A DNA stretch of 64,000 bases from Pseudomonas saudiphocaensis. GTDB lineage: Bacteria; Pseudomonadota; Gammaproteobacteria; Pseudomonadales; Pseudomonadaceae. Location: contig NZ_CCSF01000001.1 in the NCBI RefSeq assembly GCF_000756775.1, forward strand, positions 806,001-870,000, read 5' to 3'. The position numbers and the translations under genes were made by a program. This document shows, piece by piece, positions 44,756-53,624 of the stretch (its first letter is position 1; each line of letters begins with the position of its first letter). The notes below the pieces were generated by a model that searched no databases, was not told where the DNA came from, and saw only the letters and a list, made by a program, of their open reading frames with translations.

Positions 44756-46849
44756 TCAGGCGGCGCTGACCTGTACCGTCACGCCGTTGAGCGCCGCGTT
44801 ACCGGAGACGTCCAGCAGGCGTTCATCGGTCAGGTCGTTGCAACTCACGCCCGGCTGCTGCCGCGCGATATCCAGCTGCACGCCCGGCCGCGCGTGCCCC
44901 CAACCGTGGGGCAGGCTGACCACGCCAGGCATCATATCCTCGCTCGCCAGCACCTCCACCTCGACCACGCCAACCCGGGAATGTACCCGCACACGCTGCC
45001 CATCCTGCAGAGCTCGCGCCGCCATATCGGCCGGATGCATCAACAACTGATGGCGCGGCTTGCCTTTCACCAGACGCTGGTAGTTGTGCATCCAGGAATT
45101 GTTGCTACGTACGTGGCGACGGCCGATCAGCAGCAGATCTTCGCTCCGGGCCTGTGGTTCGGCGGCGAAGCGCTGCAGGTCTTCCAGCATCAGGGTTGGT
45201 GCGGCCTGGATACGCCTGTTCGGGGTTTTCAGGCGCCGCGCCAGGTTCGGCTTGAGCGGCCCGAGGTCCAGCCCATGGGGATAGTCCTCCAGCGCCGCGA
45301 GGCTCAGCTTGCGTTCGGAACGCTCGCCATAAGGGCCGTGGCGCAGGGCCAGGTCGATCATCTGTTGCGGTGACAGGGTCGGTTTGAGTTCGGCTCCCGC
45401 CCGTGTCGCGTAGGCCTTGGCCAGCTCGATAAAGATTTCCCAGTCGTGCAGCGACCCCTCGGGCTTGGACAGTACCGGCTGGTTGAAACGGGTAACGTTG
45501 CGCACCGCGAGCAGATTGAACGTCGCGTCGTAATGGTCGTGCTCCAGCGGTGCGGTGGGCGGCAGAATGAGGTCGGCGTAGCGGGTCGTTTCATTGATAT
45601 AGAAGTCGACGCTGAGCATGAAATCCAGACCATCCAGCGCCTGCTCCAGCTTGCGCCCGTTGGGGGTGGAGAGCACCGGGTTGCCGGCCACGGTAATCAG
45701 CGCACGTACCTGCCCTTCCCCGGGCTCGAGCATTTCCTCGGCCAGTGCCGCGACAGGCAGTTCGCCGCCGTATTCCGGCAACTGCGAAACCCGACTGCGC
45801 CAGGCCGCGAAATGGCCGCCCGAGGTGGTTTCCACCAGATCCACGGCAGGCTCGGTGCAAAGCGCGCCGCCGACCCGATCGAGATTGCCGGTGACCAGGT
45901 TGATCAGCTGTACCAGCCACTGACAGAGCGTGCCGAAGAGCTGGGTCGAAACACCCATGCGCCCATAGCAGACCGCCTTGTCCGCTGCTGCAAAATCTCG
46001 CGCCAGCTGGCGAATCTGCTCGGGTGGAATACCGCAACGGGCGCTCATCGCTTCGGCGCTGAAAGCGGCTATTGCCGTGCGTACTTCTTCGAGGCCGTCC
46101 AGCGGGAGTTCGCTGACACGCGTCAGGCCTTCTTCAAATAGGGTGTTGAGCAGACCGAACAGCAGCGCCGCGTCCTGTCCGGGGCGCACGAACAGGTGCT
46201 GATCAGCGATTGCTGCGGTCTCGCTGCGCCGCGGGTCAACCACTACCAGCTTGCCGCCGCGGGCACGGATCGCCTTCAGTCGCTTCTCCACATCGGGCAC
46301 GGTCATGATGCTGCCGTTGGAGGCCAGCGGGTTGCCGCCGAGGATCAACATGAAATCGGTGTGATCGATATCCGGTACCGGCAGCAGCAGGCCGTGGCCG
46401 TACATCAGATGGCTGGTGAGGTGATGCGGCAGCTGATCGACCGACGTGGCCGAGAAGCGGTTGCGTGTCTTCAGCAAACCGAGGAAGTAGTTGCTGTGGG
46501 TCATCAGCCCGTAGTTGTGCACGCTCGGGTTGCCCTGGTAGATGGCCACGGCATTGGCGCCATGGCGCTCGCGGATCTCAGTCAGGCGCTCAGCTACCAG
46601 TTCGAAGGCCTCATTCCACCCAATTGGCTGCCATTCATCGCCGCAACGGAGCATCGGGTGGCGCAAGCGATTGGGGTCGCTCTGAATGTCTTGCAGCGCC
46701 ACCGCCTTCGGACAGATATGGCCACGGCTGAAGCTGTCGAGGGGGTCGCCCTTGATCGAGAGGATTTGCTCGCCTTCGGTCTGGATGGTCAGGCCGCAGA
46801 TGGCTTCGCACAGATGACAGGCACGGTGATGGACGCTGATGTCGCTCAT
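44756..46849 (-). CDS. Molybdopterin-dependent oxidoreductase with [4Fe-4S] site
   Basis: The 697-residue product begins with the iron-sulfur motif CHLCEAICGL (C-x2-C-x3-C), with the fourth Cys in GHICPKA. The bis-MGD oxidoreductase core follows: YQGNPSVHNYGLMTHSNYFL, ILGGNPLASNGSIMT, VVVDPRRSETAAIADQHLFV, and a C-terminal molydopterin dinucleotide-binding domain (HVRSNNSWMHNYQRLVKGKP, HPADMAARALQDGQRVRVHS). No Tat signal is present, so it is probably cytoplasmic. No partner subunit lies beside it. The substrate is unknown: a formate dehydrogenase/nitrate reductase-like catalytic subunit. ATG 46849 was chosen; ATG 46864 is possible. Confidence 0.88.
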   Translation of the reverse strand: MSDISVHHRACHLCEAICGLTIQTEGEQILSIKGDPLDSFSRGHICPKAVALQDIQSDPNRLRHPMLRCGDEWQPIGWNEAFELVAERLTEIRERHGANAVAIYQGNPSVHNYGLMTHSNYFLGLLKTRNRFSATSVDQLPHHLTSHLMYGHGLLLPVPDIDHTDFMLILGGNPLASNGSIMTVPDVEKRLKAIRARGGKLVVVDPRRSETAAIADQHLFVRPGQDAALLFGLLNTLFEEGLTRVSELPLDGLEEVRTAIAAFSAEAMSARCGIPPEQIRQLARDFAAADKAVCYGRMGVSTQLFGTLCQWLVQLINLVTGNLDRVGGALCTEPAVDLVETTSGGHFAAWRSRVSQLPEYGGELPVAALAEEMLEPGEGQVRALITVAGNPVLSTPNGRKLEQALDGLDFMLSVDFYINETTRYADLILPPTAPLEHDHYDATFNLLAVRNVTRFNQPVLSKPEGSLHDWEIFIELAKAYATRAGAELKPTLSPQQMIDLALRHGPYGERSERKLSLAALEDYPHGLDLGPLKPNLARRLKTPNRRIQAAPTLMLEDLQRFAAEPQARSEDLLLIGRRHVRSNNSWMHNYQRLVKGKPRHQLLMHPADMAARALQDGQRVRVHSRVGVVEVEVLASEDMMPGVVSLPHGWGHARPGVQLDIARQQPGVSCNDLTDERLLDVSGNAALNGVTVQVSAA

Positions 46850-46965
46850 TTCGGGTTCCCGCATGGCGCTATTGTTGTCCTGCCACTCTAGGCGCCGCAG
46901 CCGCGGGCAACAATCGAACGTTCTGCCGGGGAATGCCAGCCGATTCAGCCGGCCTATCTTGTCAG

Positions 46966-48681
46966 TCAGCGCGGAGCGATATGGGCCACCATCAGCTGTA
47001 CGCTTTCGCGGCCGCGAAACTCGTTGACGTCCAGCTTGTAGGCCAGATCGGCCCAGCGCACGCTGGGATTGGGCCAGACGTTCCGGTCGATGTTGAATGC
47101 AATGCCGTCCAGCGTCAGCGAACCGCACTCGCTGCGAACCACCATCTTCAGATGCCGTTCGCCAACCAGACGCTGTTCCACCAGCTGGAACACTCCATGG
47201 AACATGGGCTCGGGGAAATGTTGCCCCCACGGACCGGCGTTACGCAGCGCCTTGGCCAGCTCCAGGTGGAACTCCTCGATGCTGAGCTGACCGTCAGTCA
47301 GCAGGCGACCGGTGAGGTCGTCCTCGCACAGCTGACGTCGCACTTCCGCATCGAAGGCCACGGTAAAGGCGCCAAAATTCTCTTGCGGCAGCGACAAACC
47401 CGCCGCCATGGCATGGCCGCCGAATTTGCTGATCAAGCCAGGGTGGCGGGCGGCCACGGCGTCCAGTGCATCACGGATATGAAAGCCTGGCACCGAGCGC
47501 GCCGAACCTTTGAGCAGGCCGTCACCGGCATCGGCGAAAGCGATGGTGGGCCGGTGGTAACGCTCTTTCAGGCGGGACGCGAGGATGCCGATAACGCCTT
47601 GGTGCCAGTCCGGCTCGAACAGGCACAGGCCAAACGGCATGTCGTCCAGCGGCAGATCCTTGAGCTGCGCCAGGGCTTCGCGCTGCATGCCCTGCTCGAT
47701 GCTCTTGCGATCCTGGTTGAGCTGATCGAGCTGCACCGCCATGTCACGAGCCAGAGCCTCGTCGTCACAAAGCAGACATTCGATGCCCAGCGCCATATCG
47801 TCCAGGCGCCCCGCCGCGTTCAGCCGTGGCCCAAGGATAAAGCCAAGATCGGTGGAGGTGATGCGTTTGTGGTCTCGCCCAGCGACCTCGAGAATCGCGC
47901 GCAGACCCGGCCGCGCCCGCCCGGCACGGATTCGCGCAAGGCCCTGATGCACCAGAATGCGGTTATTGGCATCCAGCGGCACCACATCGGCAACGCTACC
48001 CAGCGCCACCAGATCCAGCAGTTCGGCCAGGTTTGGTTCGCTCCAGCCATTGCGAGCAAACCAGCCGGCCTCACGCAGTCGCGCTCGCAACGCCAAAAGC
48101 ACGTAGAAGATAACGCCAACCCCGGCGATGCATTTGCTCGGGAAGGCGCAGTCGGGCTGATTGGGGTTGACGATGGCATCAGCGGCCGGCAGGTCAGGCC
48201 CTGGCAAATGGTGGTCGGTAACCAACACCTTCAGCCCGGCGGCCTTGGCCGCGGCGACGCCATCCACACTGGAAATACCGTTATCTACCGTTACCAGCAG
48301 GTCGGGCTGACGCTCCAGCGCCACGGCAACGATCTCGGGCGTCAGTCCATAGCCGTACTCGAAACGGTTGGGCACCAGATAGTCCACATGCGCCGCACCA
48401 AGCTGACGCAACCCCAGCACCCCCACCGCACTGGCGGTGGCGCCGTCGGCATCGAAATCGCCGACGAAAAGAATCCGCTGGCGCTGTTCCAGGGCTTGGA
48501 CCAACAACTCGACCGCCGCATCAATGCCCTTGAGCTGAGTGTAGGGAATCAACCTGGCCAGCCCCTTGTCCAGCTCCTGCGCAGACTGCACGCCCCGCGC
48601 TGCATAGAGGCGCGTCAGCAAAGGCGGCAGGTCGCCCAGGTCAGGCAGCTGTGCAGGAAGTGGTCGGGGTTCAATGCGCAT
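46966..48681 (-). CDS. recJ: Single-stranded-DNA-specific exonuclease RecJ
   Basis: RecJ degrades ssDNA 5' to 3' in recombination and mismatch repair. The 571-residue product has the DHH phosphoesterase motifs: VGDFDADGATASAVGVLGLR, VTVDNGISSV, VTDHHLPGPDLPAADAIVNP (the DHH itself), and the DHHA1-type C-terminal glycine-rich GSARSVPGFHIRDALD and KFGGHAMAAGLSL. Length is normal. It lies 62 bp upstream of no partner and follows yaeQ in the same direction. Confidence 0.96.
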   Translation of the reverse strand: MRIEPRPLPAQLPDLGDLPPLLTRLYAARGVQSAQELDKGLARLIPYTQLKGIDAAVELLVQALEQRQRILFVGDFDADGATASAVGVLGLRQLGAAHVDYLVPNRFEYGYGLTPEIVAVALERQPDLLVTVDNGISSVDGVAAAKAAGLKVLVTDHHLPGPDLPAADAIVNPNQPDCAFPSKCIAGVGVIFYVLLALRARLREAGWFARNGWSEPNLAELLDLVALGSVADVVPLDANNRILVHQGLARIRAGRARPGLRAILEVAGRDHKRITSTDLGFILGPRLNAAGRLDDMALGIECLLCDDEALARDMAVQLDQLNQDRKSIEQGMQREALAQLKDLPLDDMPFGLCLFEPDWHQGVIGILASRLKERYHRPTIAFADAGDGLLKGSARSVPGFHIRDALDAVAARHPGLISKFGGHAMAAGLSLPQENFGAFTVAFDAEVRRQLCEDDLTGRLLTDGQLSIEEFHLELAKALRNAGPWGQHFPEPMFHGVFQLVEQRLVGERHLKMVVRSECGSLTLDGIAFNIDRNVWPNPSVRWADLAYKLDVNEFRGRESVQLMVAHIAPR

Positions 48682-48743
48682 GGAATCGGGAGTCTCGGCT
48701 TGCTAGTCGCTTGAAATAAGTGTTTGGCACCGGCTGGTCCAGG

Positions 48744-49283
48744 CTAGCGCTCGCCCACCAGCCAGCTCAGGGAAACCTCGAACTGGCCACGCTCGTCGGT
48801 GATGAACAGCGTGCCGTCACTGATCATCACGCCCCACTGGATACTGCGTGGCAAGTCCTTGACCAGATCGGCCAGGCTGTCCGACTCGACGGCTGCAATG
48901 GACAGGTTCTTCAGTCCTTTCACCGCATCCACCACCTTGCCCTGCCAGACCCGCAGATTGCCGTAGGCCACCAGACTTATGCGCTCGGCACGCCGTGAAC
49001 ACCAGACCAGACGCTCGGCATCCGGCTGGCCCACTTCGATCCAGTGCAAGACGCGGCCGTCCAGACTCTTCTCCCATAGCGCCGGCTCATCCACATCCGA
49101 CAGTCCGCGGCCAAATGCCAGCTGCTCGCTGTACCACAAGGCGTAGGCAATCAGCCGAATGCCCAAGCGCTCCTCTGTTTCGGAAGGATGGCGCGCCACG
49201 GTGAAACGCAGGTTTTCATAAACGCCGCGATCGAGATCGGTGAGATTGAGCTCGACCTTATAGGGAGTCGCTTGCAGGGCCAT
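48744..49283 (-). CDS. yaeQ: YaeQ family protein
   Basis: The 179-residue product matches YaeQ along its length: KVELNLTDLDRGVYENLRFT, VARHPSETEERLGIRLIAYA, FGRGLSDVDEPALWEKSLDG, WIEVGQPDAERLVWCSRRAE. The fold is a nuclease-like PD-(D/E)XK variant (the Glu and Asp in GLSDVDEPALW and WIEVGQP), though the role is not settled. It once was linked to RfaH compensation. It is upstream of recJ on the same strand. Confidence 0.92.
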   Translation of the reverse strand: MALQATPYKVELNLTDLDRGVYENLRFTVARHPSETEERLGIRLIAYALWYSEQLAFGRGLSDVDEPALWEKSLDGRVLHWIEVGQPDAERLVWCSRRAERISLVAYGNLRVWQGKVVDAVKGLKNLSIAAVESDSLADLVKDLPRSIQWGVMISDGTLFITDERGQFEVSLSWLVGER

Positions 49284-49413
49284 GGGGCATTACCTGGAAA
49301 AAGTGGCGCAGTCTAACAAACCGTGACATCAGGCTGTTAACTCGCCGCCGGCGGGCTATGAGCTGCAGCTCTACCCGTCGCAGGCGCCTGAACAAGCACC
49401 GGATAGAATGCTT

Positions 49414-49432
49414 TGACAATCATTCTCATTCT
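49414..49432. promoter_or_regulatory. Fur-box-like site upstream of bfd
   Basis: TGACAATCATTCTCATTCT, read on the other strand as AGAATGAGAATGATTGTCA, fits the repeated-hexamer Fur consensus (AATGAGAATGATT core). It ends 43 bp before the bfd ATG, where iron-loaded Fur would repress. Confidence 0.7.
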
Positions 49433-49475
49433 GTTTAGCATCGCCGACATCAAACAGCCTCAACGGGTAGTTCAT

Positions 49476-49694
49476 ATGTACGTCTGTCTTTGCCAAGGTG
49501 TTACCGACGGTCATATTCGTGATGCGATTTATGAAGGCTGCTGCAGTTATGGGGAAGTACGCACCGCAACTGGCGTCGGCACCCAGTGTGGTAAATGTGC
49601 CTGTGTTGCCAAGCAGGTCGTGCGTGAAACCTTGAGTGATCTCCAGTCGGCCCAGGCCAGTCTCGCCTACCCCGCCGCCTACGCCAGCGCTTGA
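49476..49694 (+). CDS. bfd: Bacterioferritin-associated ferredoxin
   Basis: The 72-residue [2Fe-2S] protein begins MYVCLCQGVTDGHIRDAIYE and has the BFD Cys pattern C-x-C...C-x2-C (CLC near the start, TQCGKC after the helix). Bfd reduces the haem of bacterioferritin and so releases stored iron when iron is short. This agrees with the Fur-like box upstream. The ATG at 49476 is set by the family; upstream codons include the Fur box. bfr lies 194 bp downstream, separated by a terminator. Confidence 0.95.
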   Translation: MYVCLCQGVTDGHIRDAIYEGCCSYGEVRTATGVGTQCGKCACVAKQVVRETLSDLQSAQASLAYPAAYASA

Positions 49695-49712
49695 GCACCA
49701 GTAGATATCAAG

Positions 49713-49740
49713 AAAACCGGGCATCGCCCGGTTTTTTTAT
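49713..49740 (+). terminator. Intrinsic terminator after bfd
   Basis: AAAACCGGGC and GCCCGGTTTT pair around a short AT loop and are followed by further Ts (TTTTTTTAT). The A-run on the left would let it work in both directions. It separates iron-repressed bfd from bfr. Confidence 0.88.
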
Positions 49741-49887
49741 GCCCGCAAATCAAGGCCTTGGCCCCCATCGTAGAACGGAAGCATTCTTATTGCGTTTTGC
49801 CTTTTGCATTCAATGACTTAGGTTTGACAGGCCTGCAGTTCATGGCCAGACTTTCCTATCACCTTTGACAGATAAAAGGACGCAGAC

Positions 49888-50358
49888 ATGAAAGGCGACA
49901 GGCTGGTCATTCAGCATCTCAACAAGATCCTTGGCAACGAGCTGGTCGCCATCAACCAGTACTTTCTGCACGCGCGCATGTATGAAGACTGGGGTCTGGG
50001 CAAGCTCGGAAAGCATGAGTACGAGGAGTCCATCGACGAGATGAAGCATGCCGATGAGCTGATCAAGCGCATCCTCTTCCTCGAAGGCCTGCCCAACCTG
50101 CAGGATCTGGGCAAGCTGCAGATCGGCGAGAACACCCGCGAAATGCTGGAGTGCGATCTGCGTCTTGAGCATAGCGGCGTGCAAGACCTCAAAGTCGCCA
50201 TTGCCTACTGTGAAAGCGTTGGCGACTACGGCAGCCGCGAGTTGCTAGAAGACATTCTCGAAGCCGAGGAAGAACACATCGACTGGCTGGAAACCCAGCT
50301 GGGGCTGATCGACAAGATTGGGCTGGAAAACTATCTGCAGTCGCAAATGGACGAATAA
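49888..50358 (+). CDS. bfr: Bacterioferritin
   Basis: The 156-residue product assembles into 24-mer haem-containing iron-storage shells. The ferroxidase ligands are visible in [19 protein letters not shown] (Glu18), [20 protein letters not shown] (Glu51, His54) and the later [12 protein letters not shown] (Glu127, His130). Met52, in DEMKHAD, is the haem ligand. AAAAGGAC precedes the ATG. It is convergent with grxD across a shared bidirectional terminator. Haem-binding Met marks it as the BfrB type. Confidence 0.96.
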   Translation: MKGDRLVIQHLNKILGNELVAINQYFLHARMYEDWGLGKLGKHEYEESIDEMKHADELIKRILFLEGLPNLQDLGKLQIGENTREMLECDLRLEHSGVQDLKVAIAYCESVGDYGSRELLEDILEAEEEHIDWLETQLGLIDKIGLENYLQSQMDE

Positions 50359-50375
50359 GCGCCCCGCAATGCAAT

Positions 50376-50414
50376 AAAAAACGCCATGTCCCTTGCGGGG
50401 CATGGCGTTTTTTG
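50376..50414. terminator. Bidirectional terminator between bfr and grxD
   Basis: AAAAAACGCCATG pairs with CATGGCGTTTTTT around a 12-nt loop. The A-run on the left and T-run on the right let it serve both converging genes. Confidence 0.88.
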
Positions 50415-50460
50415 TTGGCTCAGTGAGCGACGATGCATTGCTCGCCGCTCATTGCCGGGT

Positions 50461-50787
50461 TCAAGCCTCAGCCTTGCCGACAGCCGACTTGATCAGCGTC
50501 TGCAGCTCACCCTTTTCGAACATTTCCAGAATGATGTCGCTACCGCCGACCAGCTCACCGGCAACCCACAGCTGGGGGAAAGTCGGCCAGTTGGCGTATT
50601 TTGGCAGCTCGGAACGAATTTCCGGGTTCTGCAGAATGTCGACGTAGGCGAATTTTTCGCCACAACCCATTACCGCCTGGCTTGCACGGGAAGAAAACCC
50701 GCACTGCGGCGCATTGGGCGAGCCTTTCATGTACAGCAGCACCGGGTTCTTCTCGATCTGCTCTTTAATGGTTTCGATAATATCCAC
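50461..50787 (-). CDS. grxD: Monothiol glutaredoxin (Grx4 type)
   Basis: The 108-residue product carries the CGFS active site (NAPQCGFSSRA), YMKGSPNAP before it, and the glutathione-binding TFPQLWVAGELVGGSDIILE. CGFS glutaredoxins hold and transfer [2Fe-2S] clusters, often with BolA partners. Its place beside bfd and bfr fits an iron-handling group. The start is ATG 50787. The divergent region to argF holds a hairpin just upstream. Confidence 0.96.
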   Translation of the reverse strand: MDIIETIKEQIEKNPVLLYMKGSPNAPQCGFSSRASQAVMGCGEKFAYVDILQNPEIRSELPKYANWPTFPQLWVAGELVGGSDIILEMFEKGELQTLIKSAVGKAEA

Positions 50788-50836
50788 GGGGCACCTCGGC
50801 TAGTCTCGGATGGCGCGTATTGTACAGAACGACGAT

Positions 50837-50867
50837 ATAAAAGCCGAGTCACAGAGTCGGCTTTTAT
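50837..50867. other. 11-bp hairpin in the grxD-argF divergent region
   Basis: ATAAAAGCCGA and TCGGCTTTTAT pair perfectly around a 9-nt loop. It has the look of a bidirectional terminator (A-run left, T-run right) yet lies between two divergent genes. It could be an attenuator in the argF leader or the grxD leader, or mark a short RNA. Confidence 0.55.
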
Positions 50868-50984
50868 CGGTGTTCTTCAGTCTCCGCCTTGATCCGCCCA
50901 TATGTCAGAGCTCGGTTACAGGGATATTGAGGTTGATTTGCGCCTGTGAAGACTTTCTGGATAAGATCGCGCCTTTCCCGTTTC

Positions 50985-51001
50985 GTCGCTTTTCGTGCGA
51001 C
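50985..51001. promoter_or_regulatory. Candidate ArgR site upstream of argF
   Basis: GTCGC and GCGAC form an inverted pair 7 bp apart, and TGTCGTAA follows at 51006. Pseudomonas ArgR half-sites are TGTCGC-like, and argF is a known ArgR target in P. aeruginosa. The match is partial. Confidence 0.4.
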
Positions 51002-51072
51002 CCCCTGTCGTAAGGCCTCTTTTTTCCTGCAAAAGCTTCGGCCTTCGACTGCGGCAACACAAGGTAGTTGAT

Positions 51073-51993
51073 ATGAGCGCAAGGCATTTTCTTTCCCTGA
51101 TGGACTGCACGCCCCAAGAGCTCAACAGCCTGGTTCGTCGCGGCATCGAGCTGAAGGACCTGCGCAAGCGCGGCATTCTGTTCGAGCCGCTGAAAAATCG
51201 TGTACTGGGGATGATCTTCGAGAAGGCATCCACCCGTACCCGCCTGTCTTTTGAGGCCGGGATGATCCAGCTTGGTGGCCAGGCGATCTTCCTCTCGCCC
51301 CGCGATACCCAACTGGGACGCGGCGAGCCCATTGGCGATGCGGCCATCGTCATGTCGCGCATGCTCGATGCCGTGATGATTCGCACCTTCGCCCACTCGA
51401 CTCTCACCGAGTTCGCCGCTCATTCATCGGTACCGCTGATCAACGGCCTGTCGGACGACCTGCATCCGTGCCAGTTGCTGGCCGACATGCAGACCTTCCA
51501 CGAGCATCGCGGCAGCATTGCCGGCAAGACCGTTGCCTGGATCGGTGACGGCAACAATATGTGCAACACCTATATGGAAGCTGCCGTCCAGTTCGACTTC
51601 CAGTTGCGCGTCGCCTGCCCTGAAGGCTACGAGCCCGATGCAGAGCTTATGGCCAAAGCCGGTGATCGCGTGCAGATTTTCCGTGACCCGCGTGAAGCGG
51701 TCGCCGGGGCCCATCTGGTCAGCACCGATGTATGGGCGTCCATGGGCCAGGAAGATGAGGCAGCGGCACGCGCGGCACTGTTCCGTCCTTATCAGGTTGA
51801 TCGCGCCCTGCTCGATGCCGCCGCCGAGGATGTGCTGTTCATGCATTGCCTGCCGGCACACCGTGGCGAGGAAATCAGCATGGACCTGCTCGACGACCCG
51901 CGCTCGGTGGCTTGGGATCAGGCAGAGAACCGGCTGCACGCACAGAAGGCGCTGCTGGAATTCCTCATCGAGCCGGCGTTCAGCCACGCATGA
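51073..51993 (+). CDS. argF: Ornithine carbamoyltransferase (anabolic)
   Basis: ArgF joins ornithine and carbamoyl phosphate to give citrulline in arginine synthesis. The 306-residue product has the carbamoyl-phosphate site [14 protein letters not shown], the ornithine-site segment [26 protein letters not shown], and [14 protein letters not shown]. The start is ATG 51073 ([17 protein letters not shown]), with AAGG upstream. Its stop overlaps the following ATPase gene by 4 bp. The order argF-ATPase is also known in P. aeruginosa (from memory). Confidence 0.96.
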   Translation: MSARHFLSLMDCTPQELNSLVRRGIELKDLRKRGILFEPLKNRVLGMIFEKASTRTRLSFEAGMIQLGGQAIFLSPRDTQLGRGEPIGDAAIVMSRMLDAVMIRTFAHSTLTEFAAHSSVPLINGLSDDLHPCQLLADMQTFHEHRGSIAGKTVAWIGDGNNMCNTYMEAAVQFDFQLRVACPEGYEPDAELMAKAGDRVQIFRDPREAVAGAHLVSTDVWASMGQEDEAAARAALFRPYQVDRALLDAAAEDVLFMHCLPAHRGEEISMDLLDDPRSVAWDQAENRLHAQKALLEFLIEPAFSHA

Positions 51994-53099
51994 GTGATCA
52001 GCCTCTGCTGAACCTGCGTAGCCTGGATTGTGGCTATGGCAATCAGCGCATTGTGCAAAGCCTCAGCCTGCATCTGAACCGCGGCGACATTGGCTGTCTG
52101 CTGGGCCCTTCTGGCTGCGGCAAGACCACCACCCTGCGCGCCATCGCCGGCTTCGAGCACCTCAGCGCGGGCGAAATTCAGCTGGGCGATACCGTGCTGT
52201 CCCGAGCCGGATACACCCTGGCCCCGGAAAAACGCCGTATCGGCATGGTATTCCAGGATTACGCACTGTTCCCGCATTTGACCGTGGCAGACAACATCGC
52301 CTTCGGCATTCGCAAGCACCCCGAGATGTCGCGGATCGTTGGCGAGATGCTGGAGCTGGTGAACCTGTCGTCCCTGGGCAAGCGCTATCCCCACGAGCTG
52401 TCCGGCGGCCAGCAGCAACGCGTGGCCCTCGCCCGCGCGCTGGCACCGGAACCGGAACTGCTGCTGCTTGACGAGCCTTTTTCCAACCTGGACGTCGATC
52501 TGCGTCGGCGCCTTAGCCACGAAGTGCGCGAGATCCTAAAAGCGCGGGGCACCAGTGCAATTCTGGTTACCCATGACCAGGAAGAGGCCTTTGCCGTCAG
52601 CGACCAGATCGGCGTATTGAAGGATGGCTGTCTGGAACAGTGGGACACGCCCTTCAACCTCTATCACGAGCCGCTGACGCCCTTCGTTGCCAGCTTTATC
52701 GGCCAGGGTTATTTCATCCGCGGTCAATTGATCGACCGGGAAACGGTGCAGACCGAGCTAGGGGTCATTCATGGGGATCGCGCCTACATCATGCCGGAAG
52801 GCAGTTCGGTAGATGTATTGCTGCGCCCGGACGACATCGTTTACTCGCCGCAGAGCGATCTCAAGGCCCTGATTGTCGGCAAGACCTTTCTCGGTGCTTC
52901 GACGCTCTATCGCCTGCAATTGCCCACCGGCAACCAATTGGAAGGCATCTTCCCCAGCCATACCGACTACCCCACCGGCCAGCAGATCGGCATCGCCATT
53001 GCGGCTGATCACCTGGTGGTCTTTCCTGCTCAGGGCAGTGTCGCCGCCCATGAAACCCTGCCGAAAGCCGGGGTGCGTCGTTACAGCAGCGGGCATTGA
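51990..53099 (+). CDS. ABC transporter ATP-binding protein, Fe3+ (FbpC) type
   Basis: The 369-residue ATPase has Walker [18 protein letters not shown]-loop [13 protein letters not shown], signature [20 protein letters not shown], Walker [13 protein letters not shown] and a C-terminal TOBE-like regulatory domain. It resembles FbpC/PotA-type importers of ferric iron or polyamines. No permease or binding protein lies beside it, so its partners must be encoded elsewhere. Its ATG overlaps the argF stop (ATGA), giving tight coupling to arginine synthesis without an obvious reason. Confidence 0.88.
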   Translation: MSDQPLLNLRSLDCGYGNQRIVQSLSLHLNRGDIGCLLGPSGCGKTTTLRAIAGFEHLSAGEIQLGDTVLSRAGYTLAPEKRRIGMVFQDYALFPHLTVADNIAFGIRKHPEMSRIVGEMLELVNLSSLGKRYPHELSGGQQQRVALARALAPEPELLLLDEPFSNLDVDLRRRLSHEVREILKARGTSAILVTHDQEEAFAVSDQIGVLKDGCLEQWDTPFNLYHEPLTPFVASFIGQGYFIRGQLIDRETVQTELGVIHGDRAYIMPEGSSVDVLLRPDDIVYSPQSDLKALIVGKTFLGASTLYRLQLPTGNQLEGIFPSHTDYPTGQQIGIAIAADHLVVFPAQGSVAAHETLPKAGVRRYSSGH

Positions 53100-53107
53100 G
53101 CGCTGCT

Positions 53108-53611
53108 TCAGGATTGCTCCGGCTCGCGCGCAGCCTGCTGACGCCGCTGGCGAAAGAATTCGCTCAGCACCGCGCCACACTCTTCCCCCAGCACTCCGCC
53201 TTCGACCAGCACCCGGTGGTTGAGAAAGTCCTGCGCAAAGAACTGTCCACGGCTGATCGCGACGCCGGCCTTGGGTTCGGTTGCGCCGTACACCACGCGC
53301 TGGATACGCGAGTGCACGATCAGTCCGGCGCACATGCTGCAGGGTTCCAGCGTCACGTATAGCGTGCTACCGGGCAGGCGGTAGTTTTCCACCTGCAATG
53401 CGGCGTCGCGGATCGCCACCATCTCCGCATGCGCGCTTGGATCATGTCGTGAAATCGGACAATTGAAGCCACGTCCGATAATGCGACCATCCTGCACCAG
53501 CACCGCTCCCACAGGCACCTCGCCCAAAGCAGCGCCCTCGCCGGCCAGTGCCAGCGCCTCCCGCATAAAATGTTCGTCGTTGCTGCGGTCGATAATTTGC
53601 GGTCTTTTCAT
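53108..53611 (-). CDS. tadA: tRNA(Arg) adenosine-34 deaminase
   Basis: TadA converts A34 to inosine in tRNA-Arg(ACG). The 167-residue product has the zinc deaminase motifs HAEMVAIRDAA (HAE) and PCSMCAGLIVHSRI (PCxxC), with GEVPVGAVLV ahead. The catalytic Glu is in HAE. It is convergent with the ATPase gene (9 bp apart) and sits 13 bp downstream of the multicopper oxidase gene on the same strand, so those two may be co-transcribed. Confidence 0.95.
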   Translation of the reverse strand: MKRPQIIDRSNDEHFMREALALAGEGAALGEVPVGAVLVQDGRIIGRGFNCPISRHDPSAHAEMVAIRDAALQVENYRLPGSTLYVTLEPCSMCAGLIVHSRIQRVVYGATEPKAGVAISRGQFFAQDFLNHRVLVEGGVLGEECGAVLSEFFRQRRQQAAREPEQS

Positions 53612-53624
53612 GCTTCAGATTCGC

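Noticed and set aside
46933-48714. Long plus-strand open frame (593 codons) opposite recJ
   Set aside because: It is the antisense shadow of recJ in GC-rich DNA. The minus frame has all DHH motifs and the plus frame has no recognisable domain.
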